13,732 nucleotides of DNA, taken from Kiritimatiellales bacterium. Lineage in GTDB: Bacteria > Verrucomicrobiota > Kiritimatiellia > Kiritimatiellales > Pontiellaceae. Made by a program: the position numbers and the translations under genes. The stretch spans positions 1 through 13,732 of the forward strand of contig DAOVNC010000046.1 of NCBI GenBank assembly GCA_030630445.1, written 5' to 3'. Below the pieces are notes generated by a model, which searched no databases, had not been told where the DNA came from, and worked only from the letters and a program-made list of their open reading frames with translations. Below, piece by piece: positions 6,538 through 13,126 of this stretch; the stretch's first letter is position 1, and every line of letters starts with the position of its first letter.

Positions 6538-7172
6538 GCTTGATTTTTCTCCATTGTATGTTCAAGCAGGTTCACGACATGCGCGCGGCAATCTGCCATC
6601 AAAACCTCCGTATAACTAACCATCCGTTGCAGTTGGGCCATGCCAAAAACCCCGGGTAGCGCAACCACTAGTCCAAACTGGGTGGTAATGAGGGATCGAC
6701 TGATTCCGGCGGCGACTCGACTGCCGGTATCGCCGGATACAATCGAGACGGCATCAAAGGTATCCACCATGCCCATTACCGTTCCCAGCAACCCCAAAAG
6801 TGGTGACACCCCAGTCAAGGCTGCTAACACCACAAAGTCGCGACGCAACAGATTCAGCCCTTCATCCACACGAGCTTGCATGGCCTCCATGGGAGGAGTT
6901 CCGCTTGTTGCATCTTGAATAGCTAGCCCCAACATGGCTCCAATTCCTCCGCACTTTTGTGCATGGGTTTCAGCTATGGCGGCGGCTTCGGCCATATTCG
7001 CGCAGTGGCTGAGTTCGGTTTCTAACTGACGACCATCGCCAATCATACGCTCTAATCGCTCGCGAGAGCGAAAAAAACAGGCCCCGATCCCAAAACTAAT
7101 CAAGACCATTGGAATCAGTAGAGGTCCGCCGGACGACCAGTATTGAAAGGTTTTTTCCACCCAGATGTTCAT
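6534..7172 (-). CDS. exbB: ExbB proton-channel protein (ExbB2 type)
   Basis: ExbB/TolQ/MotA-family proteins form the pentameric proton-conducting core of Ton motors. This 212-residue protein has a first helix at about 16-34 (GGPLLIPMVLISFGIGACFF), a cytoplasmic region, then the family's signature membrane stretch GVSPLLGLLGTVMGMVDTF (about 120-138). A third helix follows (SLITTQFGLVVALPGVFGM). The TQFGL threonine matches the conserved polar residue of helix three. It is short and lacks a long N-terminal extension, as in ExbB2 of TonB2 clusters. Its ATG overlaps the preceding gene's TAA by one base (TAATG at 7170-7174), and its stop overlaps exbD. It is one of two ExbB relatives in the cluster, the other being TtpC-like. 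Confidence 0.95.
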   Translation of the reverse strand: MNIWVEKTFQYWSSGGPLLIPMVLISFGIGACFFRSRERLERMIGDGRQLETELSHCANMAEAAAIAETHAQKCGGIGAMLGLAIQDATSGTPPMEAMQARVDEGLNLLRRDFVVLAALTGVSPLLGLLGTVMGMVDTFDAVSIVSGDTGSRVAAGISRSLITTQFGLVVALPGVFGMAQLQRMVSYTEVLMADCRAHVVNLLEHTMEKNQA

Positions 7173-8608
7173 TAATCTGTCGTCCTGATTTTAAGATCAT
7201 TCACAATTGTAACGGCCGTCTGCTCCAGCGTTTCGATCATGCCGTGTGCCCGACGGGCGAGAAAGGCATGAACCAATAGCACGGGGATGGCAATTGCCAA
7301 TCCGAATTCGGTGGTTACCAGCGCTTCCGAGATTCCTCCGGAAAGAAGCTTGGCATCGCCCGAGCCAAACAAGGTAACGAGTTGGAAGGTGTGAATCATG
7401 CCGGTTACCGTTCCCAGCAATCCGAGCAACGGAGCCACGCCACCGAGTACCGCCAGCATGCCCAGATGAGCTTCCAGCTTGGGCAACATACCTAACACAT
7501 GTTCGTGCATAATCTCTTCGAGATGCTCCCGCGGGGCATCGGCATGCTCCACGGCTTCGTGCAACAGATCCGAAAGCGGGAATGAGAGGTGCTGAACTAA
7601 CGCTTCGGCCTCGGCAGAATCCCCTGCTTTTACTTTTTTAAGAATCGCTCCAATCTTTTCGTCATCCCGAATCTTCATTCGACTCAAAACGAAGAATCTC
7701 CAGATGGATAAAATGGCGGAAACCAGCCCGACTCCAAGGAGAGGCCAAATAACAAAGCCGCCCTTTTTTAGATGCTCAACCAAAGAGTCCCGGGCCTCTG
7801 CAATTTTAATGGCATCACCTTCGGTTGCATCCAAAGGCAACACCCCTTCGGAACCCCGCACAACATCCGATACCGATTTGAGCGCGGCGGGATCAAAAGA
7901 AGTAAAGACCGAAGGCAAAGCACTGCCGAATTGCGTAATGGCCATTCCGGCCAACGAGTCGTCTTCGCTGGAAAAATAGGCCATGGGGCCAAATACGGCA
8001 AAATTTCCTGAACGTTCAATGCCCTCGGCATCCAGAGCGACTCCCGGAAAACGAAGGCCGCCCATCCGCTGCGTACGCCAACGTTCCGACTGGGCAATCA
8101 ATTGGCCAATATTCTCGGATAAGCCTTTAAAATCCTCGCCATAAGAAAGAGCGCCTTTCTGAATCTGAAGCTGATTTTTCAGCCAAATACTTTCCGCCGT
8201 ACCCGCACGAGTATCCGTTGCGCGGGCATATTCGGAAAAGAGCGTCTGAACAAACCGGCACTCTTCCTCAAGCCCAACCACCTCCAATTGCAGAAGGGCT
8301 TGCGCATGTTCGCTCTGTCGGCGAGCCATGCGCATGTTTTCGAGTTGAGTGCGTTTTTTGGCCACCTGTTTTTGCAGGGTATCTAGCTGATTCGCCAGTG
8401 GCTTTCGCTTTTGGTCAATGGTTTGGCGCAGTTGGTTGAGCGCCTCGGTATCGTGTTTGATATCGGCCTGCGTTTTAAGAATGGCTATCGAGAGCTGCTC
8501 TGCGGCCTCGGTGCCCTTCGCTCCTGCAAGCGTCAGAATCAAGCAACACCCAACCCCCAGTAAAACTTTAAACATGGATCGGTCTCTTTTTTTGAAAAGG
8601 GGTCTCAT
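7172..8608 (-). CDS. ttpC: TtpC-like ExbB/MotA-family protein with a large periplasmic coiled-coil domain
   Basis: TtpC was described in Vibrio as an extra component required by the TonB2 system. This 478-residue protein has the same build. A signal-like segment, FKVLLGVGCCLILTLAGA (13-30), is followed by a long helical, coiled-coil-prone periplasmic part (about 38-130) and a middle domain with VFGPMAYFSSEDDSLAGM (205-222). Three membrane segments come next: about 283-308, 382-405 and 432-450. The last two carry the ExbB signature (VAPLLGLLGTVTGMIHTF, 391-408, and LVTTEFGLAIAIPVLL, 430-445). It lies between the DUF3450 gene and exbB with one-base TAATG junctions on both sides, exactly the TonB2 order. 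GGAG within the previous gene supports the ATG at 8608; the ATG at 8575 is possible. The name rests on architecture and context. Confidence 0.88.
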   Translation of the reverse strand: MRPLFKKRDRSMFKVLLGVGCCLILTLAGAKGTEAAEQLSIAILKTQADIKHDTEALNQLRQTIDQKRKPLANQLDTLQKQVAKKRTQLENMRMARRQSEHAQALLQLEVVGLEEECRFVQTLFSEYARATDTRAGTAESIWLKNQLQIQKGALSYGEDFKGLSENIGQLIAQSERWRTQRMGGLRFPGVALDAEGIERSGNFAVFGPMAYFSSEDDSLAGMAITQFGSALPSVFTSFDPAALKSVSDVVRGSEGVLPLDATEGDAIKIAEARDSLVEHLKKGGFVIWPLLGVGLVSAILSIWRFFVLSRMKIRDDEKIGAILKKVKAGDSAEAEALVQHLSFPLSDLLHEAVEHADAPREHLEEIMHEHVLGMLPKLEAHLGMLAVLGGVAPLLGLLGTVTGMIHTFQLVTLFGSGDAKLLSGGISEALVTTEFGLAIAIPVLLVHAFLARRAHGMIETLEQTAVTIVNDLKIRTTD

Positions 8609-9387
8609 TATTCCACTCCTTCAGCCAGCTGCATGGGCAGGTAAATTAGTTCAGCGGCTTTTTGACGTTTTAACACATCAATAGCACAGCGGACCTGAGA
8701 GGCATATTCCGACTGAGTGCTCCAGCTCCACCCCGTTTCTCCGGGGATTCCAACCGCCGCCCAATCATCGTTGAGCGATACGGCGTAAGCGCAGGCAAGA
8801 CCAATATAGATCACATCGACCTGACGCCGCTGTTCCGCTTCCACATTGAGCATTTCGCGCGTGGTGTGCAGTCCATGCTGCAAATTTTCAATTTGAGTAA
8901 AGAGCGCAACCAGGGTTTGCACCCGCTTGGTGGTTTCAAGCTTGTCGGCTTCCTGCCGAGTCTCCGGCAAGGCTTTAAAAAGCGGCTCCAAACTCTGGCG
9001 CAATCCCGTCGGGATTCTGGATTCCCACACCCGCAACGACGCCTCGGCTTGGTCGAGTTTAACCTTCAGTTTATCCAACTCATCGCCCATCAAAGTTTTT
9101 CGCGCGAGTTGCTGGGTCTGTTCCTTTTCCTCATCAGACGCCGCATGGGTGAAGGTAGACATCTGCCGATCCAAAGCAACCGACTCTTGTTCCAGCAACT
9201 TTATTTCTGCGACCCATTGTTTTTGGCGCACATCCCAATCCCGCTGTTCCTGAGCGAGTGTGGTACGCAGCCCCATCCAGCGCCCAACGAGCTGGTCGAG
9301 ATCGCCCAACGTGGCCTCTTCCGCAACAACAGGAAGTAGGGGAAAACAAAAACCCAGTACCATGGCCAATTTAATTCGATGTTTCAT
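8608..9387 (-). CDS. DUF3450-type periplasmic coiled-coil protein
   Basis: In TonB2/TtpC operons the gene before ttpC encodes a DUF3450 protein of about 250 residues with unknown mechanism. This 259-residue protein matches. A signal peptide (MKHRIKLAMVLGFCFPLLPVVA) is cleaved near residue 22, followed by long charged helices rich in heptads to about 190. The C-terminal part, about 195-255, reads VDVIYIGLACAYAVSLNDDWAAVGI, then IDVLKRQKAAELIYLPMQ. It fits the family's 'vlriGrvalyyq..dg..a' and final 'p.ll.lP' pattern. I choose the ATG at 9387 because GGAGAG lies five bases before it. A TTG at 9399 would add only four residues ahead of a normal signal peptide. The TAA overlaps the ttpC ATG. Family assignment is from memory of the pattern plus position. 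Confidence 0.8.
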   Translation of the reverse strand: MKHRIKLAMVLGFCFPLLPVVAEEATLGDLDQLVGRWMGLRTTLAQEQRDWDVRQKQWVAEIKLLEQESVALDRQMSTFTHAASDEEKEQTQQLARKTLMGDELDKLKVKLDQAEASLRVWESRIPTGLRQSLEPLFKALPETRQEADKLETTKRVQTLVALFTQIENLQHGLHTTREMLNVEAEQRRQVDVIYIGLACAYAVSLNDDWAAVGIPGETGWSWSTQSEYASQVRCAIDVLKRQKAAELIYLPMQLAEGVE

Positions 9388-9400
9388 ATTTCTCTCCAAT

Positions 9401-9464
9401 AAAAAAGCGGCACAGGGTCTGGGTTCTTGTTTGAGGCCAACCCCGAAGAGTCGGCCCGCTGTGC
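9401..9464 (-). terminator. Terminator-like hairpin between receptor and energising genes
   Basis: On the minus strand GCACAG and CTGTGC (plus positions 9459-9464 and 9410-9415) form a closing stem. It encloses an inner hairpin, GGCCGAC with GTTGGCC (one G-T pair). The closing stem is followed, after CCGC, by six T (9401-9406). The structure lies in the 89-base gap between the receptor stop and the DUF3450 start, the largest gap inside the Ton part of the block. The closing stem is only six pairs and encloses a branched loop, so termination would probably be partial. Confidence 0.45.
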
Positions 9465-9476
9465 TAATCGCGACCG

Positions 9477-11477
9477 TTAGAAGGCAAATTTAGCCGATGC
9501 ATAGAACGTACGCGGAAGACGCGGCCCATACACATAGCCCGGATCGCGGTCGGCCCCTTGGTCCAAATCGTCCTGGAACTCATCGGTCAGGTTTTTCACG
9601 CCCAATGTCAGCCCGATGTCACGCCCATCGAAAGAGATGGTTTTGGAAACGCTGGCATCCCAGCTCAACATGGCATCGACCCTTTCAAGGCGGTCGGCCG
9701 GAATGTAGCCGGCATAGTGTGGAACATCCATTTCCCCGGTATATTTTGCGCCAAGAAACAACAGCGTTTGCCACGGAGCATTGTAGGTAATGCGGAATAC
9801 CCCATAGCTGTCTGGAGTATATTCAAAGTTTGTGCTGCCAAAGTCGCCTTCCGGATTCTCATATTCAGATTTTTGCAACACCCACCCCAACCGAACCTCG
9901 AAGGCGCTGGCCTTCTGGTAACCCACATTGAACTCCCCGCCGTAAATGGTCGCATCACTGGCATTGTAGCGTTCATAAATATCGGCAGTACCATCATTTC
10001 CAATGAACTCCGTTGCAAACTTATCCTTAAGCATCGTGTAGAATCCGGTCACTTCAAACAGGCCAAAACCAGATCCGATTGCCGGAGTCCATTCGGTACC
10101 CAACGTAAAGGAATCGGACTTTTCTTCTTCTAGACCGGGACGATTCACAATCCGGCTGGGATCACCACCAACAATTGCAATGTGCAGATCCTCACTGAAA
10201 ATCTGTGCCGGGCGGAATCCATGGGCATAGGAAGCACGAACCGCAAGATCACTCTTCGGATCCCATTTTAGGGCCGCGCGGGGCGAAAAGATTGGATTAT
10301 CCATTTCGGAATGCGAATCCACACGCCCGCCGAGAACGAGCGAAACTTGCTCAATAATCTTCCAATCGTCCTGCAGATAAAGGCCAACGTTGTCATAGTC
10401 TACATCTGTTTCAACGTTGTATGCAGGCTGGCTGTCTGTAAGGTTTTCCCAACTATATTGCCCCCCCCAAGTAACGGTATGGTCACCCAGATAGTGATTA
10501 AACTGCGAATCAATCAAGGCCAGCGGATTATCAGTATGACCATAAGCATTGGGATCCTGACCCGCTCCATAATAGGTATCGCGGTCGGTTACTGCATAGG
10601 CGGTGGTCAGGCGGTAGTCAAATTTATCATTAACCCCATGGGTCCATGTAAGAGAGACCGTATCACGAATGCTGTCAATCGCTTCGGCAATCTCGGCCTC
10701 AAATTCCGGCTTATCAAGCTGGTCACCACCCCGTCGGTGTTCCTTGATGTGCGTGTAGCCAACCTTAATCTCTGCATTATCTCCCACAGCCTGGTTTAAG
10801 TTGACACCAACCGAAGTCAGATCACGCTCGGCGATTTCAGTAAAGCCATCCCCATCGCGATCATATCCATCACGCGAGTCAACCTGACCAAAGATCGCCA
10901 TCCGCGATTTCCCATCATCACTGACCACATCACCACCGGCAGAAAACGAGGTGGATTTTGTGCCATCGATACTTTCATAGCTGGCATCCATATCTGCACC
11001 CGATTCGAGCGGGTTGTGAGAAATAACATTCACCACGCCCGCGACCGCGCCGGGGCCATAAAGGGCGGAACCTCCACCTTTAACAATCTCAATACGCTCG
11101 ATTTGACGCGCAGGAATGTGTTCGAGACCATAAACGGCCGCCATCGCCGACATCAACGGCTGACCGTCGATCAGGATTTGTGAATACGGGCCATCCATGC
11201 CGAGCAAACGAATTTCAGTAAAGTTGCAATTCATGCACTTGCTTTCAATCCGGACTCCCGGTGTAAATTCGCAAGCATCGGCCAACGTGCGAGCCGCAAC
11301 GACCTCTATCTCCTTGCGTTTAATCAACTCCGTGCGCACTGGAACCTCGGAAAGTTTTTTTTCCGTACGCGTACCCGTTACCACGATATCATCCAGCTGG
11401 GTCAGTTCTTCTGCGGCTTGCAGCGACACAGACGCAACCAAAACAAAACCAAACACACCTAGTTTTCTATTATTCAT
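9477..11477 (-). CDS. TonB-dependent outer-membrane receptor with CxxC plug
   Basis: The 666-residue protein is an outer-membrane beta-barrel receptor that imports a scarce ligand, powered by TonB. After a signal peptide (1-21, ending SLQA) comes a TonB-box-like DDIVVTGTR (29-37). The plug domain follows, with FTPGVRIES, RLLGMDGPYSQILIDG (90-105) and IEIVKGGGSALYGPGAVAGV. The barrel ends in ...FYASAKFAF with a terminal phenylalanine. The plug carries CMNC (C81, C84). An early barrel loop has DRDGDGFTE, a calcium-loop-like pattern. The plug sequence resembles the iron/haem/cobalamin group rather than SusC proteins. Ligand cannot be read from sequence; the feo neighbours and DtxR-type regulator suggest iron, free or chelated. 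The ATG at 11477 has AAGGAAG just upstream and gives a proper signal peptide, so I prefer it to an upstream ATG at 11537 adding 20 polar residues. Confidence 0.9.
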   Translation of the reverse strand: MNNRKLGVFGFVLVASVSLQAAEELTQLDDIVVTGTRTEKKLSEVPVRTELIKRKEIEVVAARTLADACEFTPGVRIESKCMNCNFTEIRLLGMDGPYSQILIDGQPLMSAMAAVYGLEHIPARQIERIEIVKGGGSALYGPGAVAGVVNVISHNPLESGADMDASYESIDGTKSTSFSAGGDVVSDDGKSRMAIFGQVDSRDGYDRDGDGFTEIAERDLTSVGVNLNQAVGDNAEIKVGYTHIKEHRRGGDQLDKPEFEAEIAEAIDSIRDTVSLTWTHGVNDKFDYRLTTAYAVTDRDTYYGAGQDPNAYGHTDNPLALIDSQFNHYLGDHTVTWGGQYSWENLTDSQPAYNVETDVDYDNVGLYLQDDWKIIEQVSLVLGGRVDSHSEMDNPIFSPRAALKWDPKSDLAVRASYAHGFRPAQIFSEDLHIAIVGGDPSRIVNRPGLEEEKSDSFTLGTEWTPAIGSGFGLFEVTGFYTMLKDKFATEFIGNDGTADIYERYNASDATIYGGEFNVGYQKASAFEVRLGWVLQKSEYENPEGDFGSTNFEYTPDSYGVFRITYNAPWQTLLFLGAKYTGEMDVPHYAGYIPADRLERVDAMLSWDASVSKTISFDGRDIGLTLGVKNLTDEFQDDLDQGADRDPGYVYGPRLPRTFYASAKFAF

Positions 11478-11570
11478 GACTTCCTTTTTCTTCAAGACAT
11501 CCCGCCCACCCGCAGAGCCAACAACATCTAAAAACAATATTCAATCCACCTCGGGCGCTCCCCGATGGCA

Positions 11571-11762
11571 TTAGTTTTTCAAACAGCGCATGGAGCTTTC
11601 GACCACGTAGCGGTACTGCTTGCCGCAATGGATGATGATTTCCTTCTGCCCCTTCTTGAGAATCTTGAAGTCGAGGCGCATTTCGCCGTAGCCATCATGC
11701 TCGGCAAGCATGTTGTACAGCGCATTCACCCGCTTTTTCACCTCTTCGTGACAATCCGACAT
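11571..11762 (-). CDS. Small protein of unknown function, first gene of the iron block
   Basis: I cannot name this 63-residue protein. It is predicted soluble, with an N-terminal helix (CHEEVKKRVNALYNMLAEHD, 4-23), then a compact beta-looking part, GYGEMRLDFKILKKGQKEII (24-43), IHCGKQYRYVVE (44-55) and a final cysteine. Cysteines are at 4, 46 and 60 and histidines at 5, 22 and 45, so metal binding is conceivable but not shown. The reading frame is credible: GGGAG lies eight bases before the ATG, a promoter candidate sits just upstream, the frame fills the space without overlap, and codon use resembles its neighbours. It ends 93 bases before the receptor start. Position suggests a role in metal uptake or its regulation; no function is assigned. 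Confidence 0.7.
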   Translation of the reverse strand: MSDCHEEVKKRVNALYNMLAEHDGYGEMRLDFKILKKGQKEIIIHCGKQYRYVVESSMRCLKN

Positions 11763-11791
11763 ACCGATACTCCCTGCTAAAAAGTCCGGCC

Positions 11792-11819
11792 AATTTAGAC
11801 ATTATCTAAACTAGGTCAA
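11792..11819 (-). promoter_or_regulatory. Candidate promoter of the iron-uptake block
   Basis: On the minus strand TTGACC (plus 11814-11819) and TAAATT (plus 11792-11797) are 16 bases apart, resembling sigma-70 -35 (5 of 6) and -10 (4 of 6) elements. They lie 30 bases upstream of the small-protein start, in the 138-base gap after the regulator gene. The palindrome at 11794-11810 occupies the spacer and overlaps the -10, where a repressor would block polymerase. Confidence 0.5.
11794..11810. promoter_or_regulatory. Palindromic operator candidate TTTAGACATTATCTAAA
   Basis: Perfect 6-base arms, TTTAGA and TCTAAA, flank a 5-base spacer. The AT-rich palindrome with TTTAG/CTAAA ends is of the general kind bound by DtxR/MntR-family repressors, which favour TTAGG-like half-sites, although it is not a consensus DtxR or MntR box. 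It lies across the -10 candidate, and the gene immediately upstream encodes a DtxR-family regulator. The link between the two is inference. Confidence 0.55.
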
Positions 11820-11837
11820 CCCAATTTGGAGATTTTC

Positions 11838-11851
11838 TTTGGCATGCCTAA
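11838..11851. promoter_or_regulatory. Second operator candidate TTTGGCATGCCTAA
   Basis: GGCATGCC is a perfect 8-base palindrome, extended on both sides to TTnGGCATGCCnAA. It sits about 19 bases upstream of the -35 candidate. GGCATGCC flanked by TT/AA looks closer to the TTAGGnnnnCCTAA style of DtxR-family sites than the palindrome at 11794-11810. It could be an auxiliary repressor site or a separate regulator's site. Confidence 0.4.
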
Positions 11852-11900
11852 CATTTAATCCAAAACCCGCCTGCCACAGGGGTTCAAAGTAGGTGCGCCA

Positions 11901-12404
11901 CTAGGATTTTTCAGGAAGCCGGCATTTTTCGCACTGCGGTGCATCGCGATTCTGCGCCTTGCAAAAATAGCCCTCGGCGTTCTCCCGCCAGCTGGCATTG
12001 AAACTGGGGCATTGCTCGGTATATTCCGCAAAGCCAACCAAGCGCTTGAGAATATGATCCGGAATCGTGTGCTCCATAGTACAGGCAAACTCCTCGGCCT
12101 CGGAAGCCTCGATGCCCAGTACCTGCGTAAAGAAATGCAGCAAGGCTTCGTGCTTACCGGCAATCAACGCCGCGATTTCGCGCCCCGCATCCGTCAGCGT
12201 CACCGACGCGTACGGCGCATAGTTGATCAGCCCCTTCCCTGCCAGCGCCTTGAGCGCACCCGTAACCGAAGCCGCGCGCACCTTCATTCGCTGGGCAATC
12301 TCTTTCGGGCGGGCACTGCCCTCCTCCCGAGAAAGAAAGAAAATCATTTCCAAATAGTCTTCCTGGCTGGCGCTGAGGAGTTTCTTGCTCATGGCTCCGT
12401 TCAT
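11901..12404 (-). CDS. DtxR/MntR-family metal-dependent transcriptional regulator
   Basis: These proteins repress metal-uptake genes when Fe2+ or Mn2+ is bound. The 167-residue protein has the family winged helix (LSASQEDYLEMIFFLSREEG, 10-29, then RPKEIAQRMKVRAASVTGAL, 32-51, and LTDAGREIA). A dimerisation/metal domain follows (KHEALLHFFTQVLGIEASEA, 84-103). The cluster C108-E111-H112 in FACTMEHTIPDHILKRL matches DtxR ligands C102, E105 and H106, and H85 matches DtxR H79. The DtxR E83 and H98 equivalents look like L89 and E104, so site composition is mixed. No SH3 domain is present. The tail instead has cysteines at 132, 148, 158 and 161. It lies directly upstream of the iron block on the same strand. 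The ATG at 12392 is an alternative start. Fe2+ is suggested by feo and the Cys ligand; Mn2+ is not excluded. Confidence 0.9.
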   Translation of the reverse strand: MNGAMSKKLLSASQEDYLEMIFFLSREEGSARPKEIAQRMKVRAASVTGALKALAGKGLINYAPYASVTLTDAGREIAALIAGKHEALLHFFTQVLGIEASEAEEFACTMEHTIPDHILKRLVGFAEYTEQCPSFNASWRENAEGYFCKAQNRDAPQCEKCRLPEKS

Positions 12405-12456
12405 ATCAGACCGCTCAATCCAACCTCAACCCTCCTCGCCGACTAATTTCCCAAGC

Positions 12457-12475
12457 CATGTAAAATGTAGACATG
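12457..12475. promoter_or_regulatory. Inverted repeat between divergent genes
   Basis: CATGTAAAATGTAGACATG has 5-base arms around a 9-base spacer. It lies in the 101-base gap between the divergent regulator and phosphatase-lipoprotein genes. The segment ATGTAGACAT (12465-12474) matches ATTTAGACAT of the operator candidate at 11794-11810 region in nine of ten bases, which would fit autoregulation. Short and AT-rich, so it could be chance. Confidence 0.3.
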
Positions 12476-12505
12476 CATCCGGCAATCTAGTTTATTCTGG
12501 CGCCT

Positions 12506-13126
12506 ATGCCTAAAACACCCCTCATTGCAATCGCCGCCATGGTTATGACCCTCTCGTCTTGCCAACTCCAACCCGATCCGGTCGACGGGGTTACCGGAGC
12601 CACCCTTCCGCACGACCAGATCGTTCTGCCCCCAACAAACAGCCACTACCGCGTGCTTGGCCACCTGCAGGGATTGAACAACCATGTGGTAAAGTACAAC
12701 GACAGCTTCTACCGCGGCGGGCAGGTCTACATCGAAGATCTGGCCACCGCAGCCCTGCAGGAATGCGCCATCAAAACCATCGTATCCATTGTGCCCTCCG
12801 ATGCGGAACGGGCCTTTTGCGCAACGAACGGCTTTGCACTCGTCGAAATCCCCTTCGACAAAAGCGGCCCAACCCCGCAAGACTACCAACGCTATTTTCA
12901 ATCCTTGGAAACCAGCGAGCCGCCCTTCTACATCCACTGCAAAGGCGGCATGCATCGCGGCGGCATCTTCGCCGCTGCCTACCGCATCAAGTTCCAAGGC
13001 TGGTCCTTCGAGCAGGCCGTCATCGAATACGGACGCCTCGGCGGCGATCTCAAGGCCGACCACGCCATGCTTGAAACCCTCCGCGCAATCAACCAAACGA
13101 CATCCTCCCTGGAGAGCAACCCATGA
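12506..13126 (+). CDS. Lipoprotein with dual-specificity/tyrosine phosphatase-like domain
   Basis: The 206-residue protein opens with a lipoprotein signal, PLIAIAAMVMTLSSCQ, placing the lipidated cysteine at C19, so it should be anchored outside the inner membrane. The rest is a compact phosphatase-like domain. It has YRGGQVYIEDLATAALQECA (69-88), KTIVSI, a VEIPFD strand (113-118) and the signature loop IHCKGGMHRGG (143-153), with nucleophile C145 and arginine R151 in the C-x5-R arrangement. This fold removes phosphate from phosphotyrosine, phosphoserine or phosphoinositide-like molecules. A general acid aspartate could be D118 or D126. The substrate is unknown and an extracytoplasmic location is unusual. 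The ribosome site is weak, but later ATGs would break the signal peptide. Its stop overlaps the next gene's start (ATGA, 13123-13126). Confidence 0.85.
   Translation: MPKTPLIAIAAMVMTLSSCQLQPDPVDGVTGATLPHDQIVLPPTNSHYRVLGHLQGLNNHVVKYNDSFYRGGQVYIEDLATAALQECAIKTIVSIVPSDAERAFCATNGFALVEIPFDKSGPTPQDYQRYFQSLETSEPPFYIHCKGGMHRGGIFAAAYRIKFQGWSFEQAVIEYGRLGGDLKADHAMLETLRAINQTTSSLESNP

Noticed and set aside
11763..11900. Fur box
   Set aside because: No stretch resembles the GATAATGATAATCATTATC pattern well. The palindromes fit a DtxR-type regulator next door better.
12443..13096. 217-residue minus-strand frame
   Set aside because: Antisense to the phosphatase lipoprotein, which has a clear lipobox and HC-x5-R loop. 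The antisense reading is Gly/Ala/Val-rich with no motif.
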